The position numbers were made by a program, and so were the translations under genes. 64,000 bases of DNA. It comes from Saccharothrix carnea (GTDB taxonomy: Bacteria; Actinomycetota; Actinomycetes; Mycobacteriales; Pseudonocardiaceae). Below, one piece after another: positions 1 to 7,754 of this stretch (positions are counted from its first letter, which is position 1; the number at the start of each line of letters is the position of its first letter). The stretch spans positions 620,001-684,000 of the forward strand of contig NZ_PYAX01000001.1 in NCBI RefSeq assembly GCF_003014735.1, given 5' to 3'. The notes below the pieces were generated by a model. It made no database searches and was not told where the DNA came from. It was given only the letters and a program-made list of their open reading frames with translations.

Positions 1-377
1 GGCAGCAGGTGCGGCGCCTGGGTCATCGACTCCTGGCCGCCCGCCACCACGATGTCGAACTCGCCGGCGCGGATGAGCTGGTCGGCCAGCGCGATCGCGT
101 CGATGCCGGACAGGCACACCTTGTTGATCGTCAGCGCGGGCACGGTCATCGGGATGCCCGCGTCCACCGCGGCCTGCCGCGCCGGGATCTGGCCCGCGCC
201 GGCGGTCAGCACCTGGCCCATGATCACGTACTGCACCTGCTCGGGCGCGACACCGGCCCGCTCCAGGGCCGCCTTGATCGCGACGCCACCGAGCTGGGCG
301 CCGGAGAAGTCCTTCAACGATCCGAGCAGTCGCCCCATCGGGGTACGGGCCCCGGCGACGATGACGGAACCGGACAC
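1..377 (-). CDS. Acetyl-CoA acetyltransferase (thiolase), N-terminal part
   Basis: Only the first 125 codons are in the window; the gene runs off the left edge. The reading frame opens with GTG at 377, seven bases after a GGAGG ribosome site. The visible protein has the thiolase N-terminus: [10 protein letters not shown] near residue 7, and the nucleophilic Cys88 in NKVCLSG that carries the acyl group. Thiolases of this type condense two acetyl-CoA to acetoacetyl-CoA or run the reverse thiolysis. It is divergent from the epimerase gene, with a 16-bp palindrome in the shared upstream region. The neighbourhood suggests C2/C4 acyl-CoA metabolism. Whether it is biosynthetic or fadA-like cannot be decided from this fragment. 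Confidence 0.93.
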   Translation of the reverse strand, partial: MSGSVIVAGARTPMGRLLGSLKDFSGAQLGGVAIKAALERAGVAPEQVQYVIMGQVLTAGAGQIPARQAAVDAGIPMTVPALTINKVCLSGIDAIALADQLIRAGEFDIVVAGGQESMTQAPHLL

Positions 378-429
378 AGCAGCCTCCACAGCGGGTGTAA
401 GCGGTTGTTAACACGCCACGATACCCACG

Positions 430-445
430 GTTACCGCAGAGTAGC
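430..445. promoter_or_regulatory. 16-bp palindromic operator candidate, thiolase/epimerase intergenic
   Basis: GTTACCGCAGAGTAGC: arms GTTAC and GTAGC, one mismatch from a perfect inverted repeat. It lies 53 bp upstream of the thiolase start and 57 bp upstream of the epimerase start. The same 16-bp form occurs upstream of four other acyl-CoA or aldehyde genes here. The length and symmetry suit a TetR-type dimer; binding is inferred. Confidence 0.5.
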
Positions 446-501
446 CGTGTGAGGCGTCGCACAGCGGGACCTGCACCGATTCGGCCACTAGCCTGCGAGG
501 C

Positions 502-942
502 ATGGAAGAACTCCGCGGATTCGTCACCGCCATCGACCACGTCGGCATCGCCGTGCCCGACCTGGACGCCGCGATCGCGTTCCACCGCGAGCACTTCGGC
601 CTGGAGGTAGCGCACGAGGAGGTCAACGAGGAGCAGGGCGTGCGCGAGGCGATGCTGCGCGCTCCGGGCGACGACGGCACGGGCGCCGCCGTGCAGCTGC
701 TCGCGCCGCTGACCCCGGAGTCCACCATCGCGAAGTTCATCGGCCGGTCCGGGCCGGGGTTGCAGCAGCTGGCCTACCGGGTGTCCGATGTGGACGCGGC
801 GGCGGACGCGCTGCGCGCCAAGGGCTTGCGGATGCTGTACGAGCAGGCGCGGCGCGGCACGTCGGACAGCCGGGTCAACTTCGTGCACCCGAAGGACGCC
901 GGGGGCGTGCTGGTGGAGCTGGTGGAGCCCGCACGGCACTAG
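502..942 (+). CDS. mce: Methylmalonyl/ethylmalonyl-CoA epimerase
   Basis: This 146-residue protein belongs to the vicinal-oxygen-chelate superfamily and is of usual length for methylmalonyl-CoA epimerase. It interconverts the R and S forms of methylmalonyl-CoA, and in the ethylmalonyl-CoA pathway also those of ethylmalonyl-CoA. Two beta-alpha-beta-beta-beta halves are visible, each starting with a metal-ligand region: IDHVGIAVPDL near residue 11 and a second histidine-containing segment QQLAYRV. The C-terminal GGVLVELVEP supplies the metal-binding Glu typical of the family. It is next to a thiolase, as in other actinobacteria, and its stop overlaps the convergent TetR gene by four bases. The start is ATG. 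Confidence 0.95.
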   Translation: MEELRGFVTAIDHVGIAVPDLDAAIAFHREHFGLEVAHEEVNEEQGVREAMLRAPGDDGTGAAVQLLAPLTPESTIAKFIGRSGPGLQQLAYRVSDVDAAADALRAKGLRMLYEQARRGTSDSRVNFVHPKDAGGVLVELVEPARH

Positions 943-1496
943 GGCCGCTCCAGGGCGGCGGCCACGAACGACAGCTCCAGGTCCATCCGGTCGTCGCCCG
1001 GCGCGTGCCTGGCCACCGAGTGCCGGTAGCTGACCGCGAGCGCGAGCAGCGCGGAGGCGCTGTCCACGTCCTTCGCGGCCACCGCCGCCCCACCGGCGGC
1101 GATGATCACGTTGCGGATCTGCCGCACCACCGACTCGTACCGCTCGTGCAGCGCGTCGCGGACCGCCTTGTGCGTGTCCGCCTCGCGCCACAGCAGGTGG
1201 CTGAGCAGCGGTGACGCGTTGAGCCTGGCGTCCAGCGCGGCGACGAGCCTGCGCAGGCTCTCCGCGATGTCGCCGACGACCACGACCCGGCGCGCGTCGA
1301 CGTTGCCGTCCGGCAGGCGCTGCACGAGGGCCGCCAGCAGGTCGGTCTTGCGGCGGAAGTAGTAGTGCACGAGCCCCTTGGGCACGGCGGCCCGTTCGGC
1401 GATGCGCGAGGTCGGCGTCGCGTCGAAACCCGACTCGGCGAACAACTCCTCGGCCGCTTGCAGGATCCGTTCCCGGGCCGACGAGTCCTCTGCCAA
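939..1496 (-). CDS. TetR-family transcriptional regulator
   Basis: A 185-residue TetR protein. The N-terminal helix-turn-helix is clear: ILQAAEELFAESGFDATPTSRIA followed by AVPKGLVHYYFRRKTDLL, the typical recognition helix and HYYF turn. The remainder is the variable all-helical ligand and dimer domain. I prefer the TTG start at 1496, which has GGGAGGG four bases upstream. An ATG 27 bases further out lies inside a hairpin. The ligand is unknown. Its place between the epimerase and ccr makes it a candidate for the shared 16-bp palindrome upstream of the acyl-CoA genes, but this is inference from position only. Confidence 0.9.
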   Translation of the reverse strand: MAEDSSARERILQAAEELFAESGFDATPTSRIAERAAVPKGLVHYYFRRKTDLLAALVQRLPDGNVDARRVVVVGDIAESLRRLVAALDARLNASPLLSHLLWREADTHKAVRDALHERYESVVRQIRNVIIAAGGAAVAAKDVDSASALLALAVSYRHSVARHAPGDDRMDLELSFVAAALERP

Positions 1497-1515
1497 CGCA
1501 CCCTCCCCGTTGATC

Positions 1516-1542
1516 GGGCCCACGGCGGCTCGCCGTGGGCCC
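1516..1542 (-). terminator. Hairpin terminator downstream of the SPW-repeat gene
   Basis: Perfect 11-bp GC stem (GGGCCCACGGC with its complement) and a 5-base loop. It lies 16 bp past the stop of the SPW gene and 20 bp before the TetR start. There is no T-run, which is usual for high-GC actinobacteria. Confidence 0.6.
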
Positions 1543-1557
1543 GGTGTTCCGTCACTC

Positions 1558-1920
1558 TCAGGCGGTGCCGGCCACCCGGCCGCCGTGCGCCGCGTTCGCC
1601 AGCGGGACCGCCATGGCGCCCGCCGCGACGGTCAGCACGCCGCCGATCCACGAGATCCACGACGCCGCCATCAGATCGCTGTAGCCCATCACCCACGGGG
1701 AGATGAACAGCAGCGCGCCCAGGACCATCTGGAACCACTCGCCGTACACCATCCCGGGCATCGCGAGCGACGCGAGGCCGTCGATGGCGATCAGGGCGCC
1801 GAGCACGATCATCGTCCACATGGCCCCGGTGGTCGTCTCCACCACCAGGGGCGAGAGCAGCACCAGGACACCGATGACGACCTCGGCCCAGTCCTGCCAC
1901 CTGGTCCACGCCTTTGCCAT
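1558..1920 (-). CDS. SPW-repeat membrane protein
   Basis: A 120-residue protein with four predicted membrane segments arranged as two similar halves. The second half carries the SPW signature (LFISPWVMGY); the first has LLSPLVVETT in the matching place. SPW-repeat proteins are small integral membrane proteins of unknown biochemical role. The start is ATG at 1920, with GGAGG eight bases upstream; the longer reading frame upstream has no ribosome site. It runs toward the TetR gene but a hairpin separates them. No function is proposed. Confidence 0.85.
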   Translation of the reverse strand: MAKAWTRWQDWAEVVIGVLVLLSPLVVETTTGAMWTMIVLGALIAIDGLASLAMPGMVYGEWFQMVLGALLFISPWVMGYSDLMAASWISWIGGVLTVAAGAMAVPLANAAHGGRVAGTA

Positions 1921-2042
1921 GACTCGTACCTCCGTCCCCGTCGATCGGACGTCTTCGATGGTCTGCTTGATTGGCCGCCCGGTCAAGATGAACCGATCGG
2001 GCGAAAACCCAGTGCGGTGGCTCACAGCTCCGGTTCTGAATC

Positions 2043-2058
2043 GGTTACCCGTGGGTAA
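2043..2058. promoter_or_regulatory. 16-bp palindromic operator candidate upstream of ccr
   Basis: GTTACCCGTGGGTAAC: seven-base arms match perfectly around a two-base centre. This is the most symmetric copy in the window. It lies 75 bp upstream of the ccr start, where a repressor could block the promoter. Confidence 0.6.
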
Positions 2059-2133
2059 CCTCCGGCCACCTGCGTGGACCTCTAGAGCCCGCCACACCGA
2101 CCATCCCCCAAGCCCCCATTGGGAGGGAACGCC

Positions 2134-3447
2134 GTGCAGAAGATCCTCGACGCGATCCTCGCGGACGAACTGGACGCGATCGGATCACTGGACGTACCGG
2201 AGAGTTACCGGGGCGTGACGGTGCACGCCGACGAGGTCAAGATGTTCGAGGGTCTCGCGACCAAGGACAAGGACCCCCGCAAGTCGTTGCACGTGGACGA
2301 GATCGCCACGCCGGAGCTCGGACCGGGCGAGGCGCTGGTGGCCGTGATGGCCAGCGCCATCAACTACAACACGGTGTGGACCTCGATCTTCGAGCCGCTG
2401 TCGACGTTCGCGTTCCTGAAGAAGTACGGCGGCCGGCACGACCAGCCGTTCCACGTGGTCGGCTCGGACCTCGCGGGCGTGGTGCTGCGCACCGGGCCCG
2501 GCGTGAACACGTGGAAGCCCGGCGACCGGGTCGTCGCGCACTGCCTCGACGTGCAGCTGGAGCACCCGGACGGGCACAGCGACACCATGCTCGACCCCGA
2601 GCAGCGGATCTGGGGCTTCGAGACCAACTACGGCGGCCTCGCCGAGATCGCGCTGGTCAAGGCCAACCAGCTGATGCCGATGCCCGCCCACCTGACGTGG
2701 GAGGAGGCGGCGTCACCCGGTCTGGTGAACTCGACCGCCTACCGGCAGCTCGTGTCGGCCAACGGCGCGAACATGAAGCAGGGCGACACCGTGCTGATCT
2801 GGGGTGCGTCCGGCGGCCTCGGCTCGTACGCGACCCAGTTCGCGCTGAACGGCGGCGCGACCCCGATCTGCGTCGTGTCGTCGCCGGAGAAGGCCGAGAT
2901 CTGCCGCCGGATGGGCGCCGAGCTGATCATCGACCGCAGCGCCGAGGGCTACCGGTTCTGGAAGGACGAGCACGAGCAGGACGTGCGCGAGTGGAAGCGG
3001 CTCGGCGCGAAGATCCGCGAGCTGACCGGCGGCGACGACCCGGACATCGTGTTCGAGCACCCGGGCCGGGAGACGTTCGGCGCGTCGGTGTACGTGGCGC
3101 GCAAGGGCGGCACGATCGTGACGTGCGCGTCCACCAGCGGGTACATGCACCAGTACGACAACCGGTACCTGTGGATGCACCTCAAGCGGATCGTCGGCTC
3201 CCACTTCGCGAACTACCGGGAGGCGTGGGAGGCCAACCGGTTGGTCGCCAAGGGGAAGATCCACCCGACACTGTCCAAGGTGTACTCGATGGAGGACACC
3301 GGGCAGGCCGCGCACGACGTGCACCGCAACGCCCACCAGGGCAAGGTCGGCGTGCTGACGCTGGCGCCCGAGGAGGGGCTCGGCGTGCGCGACCACGAGC
3401 TGCGGGCCGCGCACCTGGACAAGATCAACCGTTTCCGGGGCGTCTAA
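2134..3447 (+). CDS. ccr: Crotonyl-CoA carboxylase/reductase
   Basis: A 437-residue medium-chain dehydrogenase/reductase. It reductively carboxylates crotonyl-CoA with NADPH and CO2 to ethylmalonyl-CoA, the key step of the ethylmalonyl-CoA pathway and a source of polyketide extender units. Family hallmarks are very well kept: DKDPRKSLH and MASAINYNTVWTSIFEP near the N-terminus, the Rossmann glycine motif WGASGGLGSYATQFA, and FEHPGRETFGASVY with GSHFANYREAWEANR in the C-terminal half. I chose GTG at 2134, six bases after GGGAGGG; a TTG 15 bases upstream is also in frame. The epimerase and ethylmalonyl-CoA mutase in this window support the pathway assignment. A perfect palindrome upstream suggests repression. 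Confidence 0.97.
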   Translation: MQKILDAILADELDAIGSLDVPESYRGVTVHADEVKMFEGLATKDKDPRKSLHVDEIATPELGPGEALVAVMASAINYNTVWTSIFEPLSTFAFLKKYGGRHDQPFHVVGSDLAGVVLRTGPGVNTWKPGDRVVAHCLDVQLEHPDGHSDTMLDPEQRIWGFETNYGGLAEIALVKANQLMPMPAHLTWEEAASPGLVNSTAYRQLVSANGANMKQGDTVLIWGASGGLGSYATQFALNGGATPICVVSSPEKAEICRRMGAELIIDRSAEGYRFWKDEHEQDVREWKRLGAKIRELTGGDDPDIVFEHPGRETFGASVYVARKGGTIVTCASTSGYMHQYDNRYLWMHLKRIVGSHFANYREAWEANRLVAKGKIHPTLSKVYSMEDTGQAAHDVHRNAHQGKVGVLTLAPEEGLGVRDHELRAAHLDKINRFRGV

Positions 3448-3457
3448 AGCGAAATCA

Positions 3458-3499
3458 CTCCCGATGTGCGGCGCTCGGGTGACCGCCGCACATCGGGAG
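3458..3499 (+). terminator. 16-bp stem hairpin between ccr and the coiled-coil gene; covers the next ribosome site
   Basis: A perfect 16-bp inverted repeat (3458-3473 with 3484-3499) and a 10-base loop, starting 11 bases after the ccr stop. The 3' arm ends in GGGAG, the only ribosome-site-like sequence before the GTG at 3508. The structure can therefore act as terminator, attenuator or translation lock. Confidence 0.7.
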
Positions 3500-3507
3500 C
3501 GGGTAGC

Positions 3508-4746
3508 GTGAGCGGCATGGGCCTCGCCGACGACCGTGACCTCGTCCCCCTGGGATCCGGCTTCGACATCGTCAAGCGCGGGTACGACCGCGCCCAGGTC
3601 GAGGACCACCTGGAACGCCTCGACTCCGACCTGCGCCTGCTCGCGGCCGACCGGGACGCGGCGGTGTCGCAGACCAACGACCTGGCCCGGCAGCTCGAAG
3701 CGGCCCGGTCCGAGATCGCCGAGCTGCGCGGCCAGGTGGAGCGGCTGTCGCTGCCGCCGACCACGTTGGAGGGCCTGAGCGAGCGGTTGCAGCGGATGCT
3801 GCGGCTCGCGCAGGACGAGGCGAACGAGATCAAGGCGCGGGCCGAGGCCGAGGGCGGGCACATCCGCGCCAAGGCCGAGGCCGACGCGGGGGTGCTGCGC
3901 ACCCGGTACGAGAAGCTGATCGCCGAGCTGGACCAGCGCCGCGCCGAGATGGAGGCCGAGCACCGGGGCGTGCTGGAGACCGCGCGCGCCGAGGCCGAGC
4001 GGGTGGTGGGCGAGGCGCGGGCCGAGGCGGCGCGGTTGGACGAGGAGTCGCTGCAGCGCCGCACCACGGTCGAAGAGGACTTCGAGATCGCGATGGCGGC
4101 CCGGCGGGTCGAGTCGATGAAGACGCTGGCCGAGCAGGAGGCGTCGTCGAAGGCCGAGGCCGAGCGCCGGCTGCGCGAGGCGGCCGAGGAAGCGGCGCGC
4201 GTGCGTGCCCAGATCCAGCAGGAGCAGGCCGCGTCGAACGCCGAGGCGCAGCGGTTGGTGCGCGAGGCGACGGAGGAGGCCAACCGCCGCCGGCACGACT
4301 CGATCAGCGAGGCCACGGCGCGCGTGCAGGAGGCGACCGACGAGGCGAACCGGCGGGTGCGCGAGGCGACGGAGGAAGCGAACCGCCGCGTCACCCAGGC
4401 GACCCAGAAGGTGGACGCCCTCCGCCAGCTCCGCAACCGCCTGTCCCAGCAACTGCACGCCGTCAGCTCCGCTCTGCACGACGTGACCCCACTGCTGGAC
4501 CCGCTGGAGGAGGAACGCCCGAAGCCTCCTGCCCCCACCGCTGCGGAACCCGCCCCGACCTCGGCCTCCCCAGTCTCTTCCACCTCCACCGTCTCTTCAG
4601 CCTCCACGGGCGCCACCGCCGCGAAGCCGCAGTCTCCGCCCACCCAGGGCTCCACCGACCCGGCTCCCGCGGACTCGGCGAAGCCCTCCCCGGACGGCCC
4701 GACCCAGAAGATCGCCCGCCCGAAACCCCAAACCACCAAGCGCTAA
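3508..4746 (+). CDS. DivIVA-domain long coiled-coil protein (Scy/FilP-like)
   Basis: A 412-residue cytoskeleton-type protein. Residues about 10-45 form a DivIVA-like head (GFDIVKRGYDRAQVEDHL). From about 45 to 330 it is an almost unbroken coiled coil rich in Ala, Glu and Arg, with imperfect repeats such as REATEEANRR near the end. The last 80 residues are a Pro/Ser/Thr-rich, probably disordered tail. In Streptomyces the coiled-coil polarity proteins Scy and FilP lie beside the epimerase and thiolase genes, so position and architecture agree with a role in tip growth or cell shape. Start GTG 3508; ATG 3517 is an alternative. A hairpin overlaps the ribosome site. A 22-bp repeat array follows its stop codon. 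Confidence 0.85.
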   Translation: MSGMGLADDRDLVPLGSGFDIVKRGYDRAQVEDHLERLDSDLRLLAADRDAAVSQTNDLARQLEAARSEIAELRGQVERLSLPPTTLEGLSERLQRMLRLAQDEANEIKARAEAEGGHIRAKAEADAGVLRTRYEKLIAELDQRRAEMEAEHRGVLETARAEAERVVGEARAEAARLDEESLQRRTTVEEDFEIAMAARRVESMKTLAEQEASSKAEAERRLREAAEEAARVRAQIQQEQAASNAEAQRLVREATEEANRRRHDSISEATARVQEATDEANRRVREATEEANRRVTQATQKVDALRQLRNRLSQQLHAVSSALHDVTPLLDPLEEERPKPPAPTAAEPAPTSASPVSSTSTVSSASTGATAAKPQSPPTQGSTDPAPADSAKPSPDGPTQKIARPKPQTTKR

Positions 4747-4833
4747 CTCGCGTGTCCCACCTCCAGAACACGTGAGTCGTACGTTCGCGTCGCGTGAGTC
4801 GTACGTTCAGGACCCCTGAATTCAACACTCAGG
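4747..4833 (+). repeat. 22-bp tandem repeat array after a stop codon (locus C)
   Basis: Three 22-bp units at 4768-4789, 4790-4811 and 4812-4833, plus a degenerate unit touching the TAA of the coiled-coil gene. The core is GTGAGTCGTACGTTC or its GAATTCAAC variant. The units are in the same orientation relative to the upstream gene as the arrays at 13911-14020 and 46517-46648. Confidence 0.7.
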
Positions 4834-4841
4834 ACAGGCGG

Positions 4842-5552
4842 TCAGACCCCGGCACGCCGTCGCCAGTCGAGCACGGCGGCGGCGAACGCGTCCGGTGCCT
4901 CCAGCGGCGTCAGGTGGCCAACGCCCGGCAGCTCGACGTACTCGCCCTGCCGCAGCATCCCGGCCAGCTCACGGGCCAACGCGGGCGGCGTGAGCGCATC
5001 GTGCTCCCCGACCAGCACCAACGCCGGCACGTCGACCTCCGCCAGCACGTCGGCCGAGTCCGGCCGCGCGGCCATCGCCCGCTGCGCCCACACCACCTCC
5101 GCCGGGTCCTGGTCGAGGATCAACTCCCGCACCCGCCCGACCACGGCCTCGTCCGGCGCGGGCCCGAGCAGCCCGCTCACGACGGTGTCCGGCACCCAGC
5201 CGAGGCCTTCCGCCTCCACCCGTGCGGCCATCGCCAGCCGGTTCGCCCGCGCCTCGTCGGTGTCGGCACCGGCACGCGTGTCGGCCAGCACGAGCCCGGC
5301 CACCCTGGACGGGTCGCGCCGCAGCACGGCCATCGCCACGTACCCGCCCATGGAGCACCCGCCGAGCACCGCCCGCTCGACCCCGCGCTCGTCGAGCAGC
5401 CGCAGCACGTCGTCCGCCACAGCCACCAGATCGGGTGAACGATCGGCGCCACGCTGATCCGGCGTGATCGGTTTCAGCAGGTCACGGACCCCGTCCCACA
5501 TCCGTGAGTCGAACGGGAAGGCGTGCAGCAGGACGAGCGGAGCAGGTTCCAT
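4842..5552 (-). CDS. Alpha/beta-fold hydrolase
   Basis: A 236-residue hydrolase with a complete catalytic triad: LLHAFPFDSRMW oxyanion region near residue 8, nucleophile elbow GGCSMGGYVA (Ser), acid in GEHDALTPP (Asp), and GVGHLTPLE (His). The cap region between elbow and acid is about 90 residues, as in small esterases and MhpC/3-oxoadipate enol-lactonase-type enzymes. The substrate cannot be read from sequence. The start is ATG at 5552, with 37 bases to the divergent acetyltransferase gene. It converges on the coiled-coil gene and the 22-bp array. Confidence 0.88.
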   Translation of the reverse strand: MEPAPLVLLHAFPFDSRMWDGVRDLLKPITPDQRGADRSPDLVAVADDVLRLLDERGVERAVLGGCSMGGYVAMAVLRRDPSRVAGLVLADTRAGADTDEARANRLAMAARVEAEGLGWVPDTVVSGLLGPAPDEAVVGRVRELILDQDPAEVVWAQRAMAARPDSADVLAEVDVPALVLVGEHDALTPPALARELAGMLRQGEYVELPGVGHLTPLEAPDAFAAAVLDWRRRAGV

Positions 5553-5589
5553 ACCCGGAATTGTCGGACCCCCCGGTTAGCTTCGTCGC

Positions 5590-6126
5590 ATGACCTCCAC
5601 CCCGGAACCGGACGAGCTGCGGACCGACCGCCTCCTGCTCAGGCGCGTCGGCCCGGGTGACGTGCGCGCGGCCATCGCGGTGCTGTCCGATCCGGAGGCG
5701 AACCGCTTCAACCCGGCGGGGCCACCGTCCGCGGAGCAGGCGGCGAAGATGCTGGCCGAGTGGCAGCTCCACTGGGCGCGTGACGGCATCGGGTACTGGG
5801 CCGTGGAACTGCCGGAGACCGGGGAGGTCATCGGCTTCGGCGGCCTGCGCCACCACGACCTGGACGGCGAACCGACGTTCAACCTGTTCTACCGGTTCCG
5901 TCCCCGGCACTGGGGGCGCGGCTACGCACCGGAGATGGCACGCGCGGCCATCGACTGGGCGCGCCGCGTCCGGCCGGACCGCCCGGTCACGATCAGCACC
6001 GACCCCGACAACGCGCCCTCCCGGCGCGTCGCGGAGAAGCTGGGCTTCGCGCACGTGGGCGAGAGCAGGACCGACGTGGGTCCGGTGCTGATCTGGCGGC
6101 CTCAGGAGGTCACGATGGTCACCTGA
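5590..6126 (+). CDS. GNAT-family N-acetyltransferase (RimJ/RimL type)
   Basis: A 178-residue GCN5-related acetyltransferase that transfers acetyl from acetyl-CoA to an amine. It opens with LRTDRLLLRRVGPGD, the typical start of the RimJ/RimL branch. The acetyl-CoA pyrophosphate loop is in RPRHWGRGYAPEMARA, and the late motif NAPSRRVAEKLGF matches the family. The substrate (ribosomal protein, antibiotic or small amine) is not evident. Its 3' end overlaps the convergent hydrolase by 25 bases. Confidence 0.9.
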   Translation: MTSTPEPDELRTDRLLLRRVGPGDVRAAIAVLSDPEANRFNPAGPPSAEQAAKMLAEWQLHWARDGIGYWAVELPETGEVIGFGGLRHHDLDGEPTFNLFYRFRPRHWGRGYAPEMARAAIDWARRVRPDRPVTISTDPDNAPSRRVAEKLGFAHVGESRTDVGPVLIWRPQEVTMVT

Positions 6127-6860
6127 TGCTGCTCGTGGGGGCCGGACCAGGTGCGCGGCAACGGCGTGGGCACCTCGGGCACGGCCGCGGACACGATCGC
6201 GTCCAGCACCTCTTCGGCCTGCCCGACCATGAGGTGCTTGGCGCCGGGGAAGTCGATGACGTCCGCGGTCGGGATGCCCTCGCCGAACCGCCGCCTGGCC
6301 TCGGCCGGTGGCAGGTAGGTGTCGAACTCGGGCACCAGGCACACCACCGGCTTGCCCGCACGCGCCCACGTCCGCAAGTGCTCGTCCTTGCTCCACCGCA
6401 GAGGAGGTGAGATCAACACGGCGCCTTGGACCATCGGCTCGCACCCGTGCATCAGGGCGAGGTCGGTGCCGAAGGACCAGCCGACGAGCCACACCGAGGG
6501 CAGCCCACGTTCGGCAGTGAACGCCAGGGCGGCAGCCACATCCAGCCGCTCGCCCACGGCGTGGTCGAACTCGCCCTCACTGCGCCCGGCCGCACTGACC
6601 GTGCCCCTGGTGTTGAACCGCAACACCGCCAGCCCGGCCAACGCGGGCAACCGCCAAGCCGCCTTGCGGTAGAGGTGGGAGTCCATCATCCCGCCGTGCG
6701 TCGGCAAGGGGTGCAGCAACACCAAGGTGGCCAACGGCTCCCGGTCCACAGGCAACGCCAACTCCCCAACCAACGCCAACCCATCCACCGTCCGCAACGT
6801 CACGGCTTCCCGACGCGCCGGGAGCACGGTGCCAGCCTTGATCGGAACTCCACCCACCAC
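6102..6860 (-). CDS. Alpha/beta hydrolase (serine hydrolase family)
   Basis: About 252 residues. Recognisable parts are LVLLHPLPTHGGMMDS (oxyanion region), LRFNTRGTVSAAG, nucleophile elbow GWSFGTDLAL (Ser), acid region LVPEFDTYLPP (Asp), and GAKHLMVG (His). This matches the small hydrolases often called dienelactone-hydrolase-like. The frame stays open to 7196, but the upstream stretch is low-complexity. I therefore place the start at GTG 6860, with GGTGGGA seven bases upstream; GTG 6857 is equally possible. The substrate is unknown. Confidence 0.82.
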   Translation of the reverse strand: MVGGVPIKAGTVLPARREAVTLRTVDGLALVGELALPVDREPLATLVLLHPLPTHGGMMDSHLYRKAAWRLPALAGLAVLRFNTRGTVSAAGRSEGEFDHAVGERLDVAAALAFTAERGLPSVWLVGWSFGTDLALMHGCEPMVQGAVLISPPLRWSKDEHLRTWARAGKPVVCLVPEFDTYLPPAEARRRFGEGIPTADVIDFPGAKHLMVGQAEEVLDAIVSAAVPEVPTPLPRTWSGPHEQHQVTIVTS

Positions 6861-7408
6861 AACATCGTCCCACCGCCCAACCCGACCACACTGCACCCGC
6901 CCACTCGGGCCGGGCGGCTCGGCACCCACCGACTCAGGGCCCACCCACTCGGGCCAGCGAATCGGCGCCGGGCGAATTGCCGCCGGGCGACTCGGCACCC
7001 ACCAACTCGGCGTCGGCTGACTCGACGCGCATCGACTCGGGGGCCAGCCGCTCGGGGCTGGCGGCTCGGCGATCGGCGAGAGCCGGTCAACGCAGCCGCA
7101 GGTTCCGACCTCGTGCGCCCAAGGGAATGTGCACTCGCACCCCGGCGGGCGGTCGCCCACACCTGGGGCCCGCCGACCGGACCGGCGGGTGTCCACACCT
7201 GCGGCCCACCGACCAGGCCAGCGGCACGCCGCACGTGCAGCTCACCGCCGGACCGGCGGCATGCCACCCTCTCGGCTTCGCGGGTGGTGGCGCGCTTCGG
7301 CGAACCCGAGCGGTGTTGCGGGGCTTGTCGGGCGGGTAGGCCGGACCTCCCACCGATCCGGCGGGCTCGGCTATGGGCTGGCGGCTGTCGGTCCGCGGGT
7401 ACGGAGCG
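6861..7408. other. 548-bp spacer with degenerate short repeats, no credible gene
   Basis: Open frames on both strands give only Arg/Pro/Gly/Ala-rich translations. It holds imperfect direct repeats: a roughly 30-bp unit around 7165-7230 (GGGCC..CAGGTGTGG on the minus strand, two copies) and 15-bp units GCCCGGCG-N3-ATTC around 6960-6990. No promoter, hairpin or RNA was recognised. It may be a decayed coding region. Confidence 0.5.
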
Positions 7409-7702
7409 TTACCAGCGGCGGGTGGTGGGGCCGCGGCGGCCTCTCGACGACCAGCAGGCCTGGTGCCAGTGGCGGCGGTCTTCTACTGAGCCGTAGTCGG
7501 CGGCGGGCCAGGCTACGACGTGTGGGGTGCCGGGGCGGATCTCGTGGTCGCAGCCCGGGCATCGGTAGGTCTTGGTGGTGGCGTTGCCGGAGACGGTGCG
7601 CACCAGCCACTCGCCGTCCGGGGCGCTCTCGGCCCGTGCCCAGCCGTGCCCACCGATGGGTGAGGGCTCGTCCGGGCGTTGCGGGCGGTTACGGCGTGGC
7701 AC
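7409..7702 (-). CDS. Small putative zinc-binding protein
   Basis: A 97-residue protein of a type common in actinobacteria and usually annotated as hypothetical or ATP/GTP-binding. The centre has CPGCDHEI, a CxxC knuckle, followed 30 residues later by HWHQACW, which would complete a Cys/His zinc site. The N-terminus is basic (PRRNRPQRP) and the C-terminus ends in an Arg-rich tail. The GTG start at 7702 is chosen because it gives the family-like start; no strong ribosome site is seen. Function is unknown. It is divergent from the membrane protein at 7755. Confidence 0.72.
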   Translation of the reverse strand: MPRRNRPQRPDEPSPIGGHGWARAESAPDGEWLVRTVSGNATTKTYRCPGCDHEIRPGTPHVVAWPAADYGSVEDRRHWHQACWSSRGRRGPTTRRW

Positions 7703-7754
7703 GAGGCACGAGGGTATCCGGGCTCGCCCTGGGTGATCGCCTACGGTCCACTGG

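Noticed and set aside
2713..4479. Long minus-strand frame opposite ccr and the coiled-coil gene
   Set aside because: It is a shadow of two clear plus-strand genes, with Arg/Leu/His-rich composition typical of antisense frames in GC-rich DNA.
6861..7196. N-terminal extension of the hydrolase up to 7196
   Set aside because: The added residues are Pro/Arg/Gly-rich and repeat-derived, with no ribosome site at the far start. The hydrolase fold is complete from about 6860.
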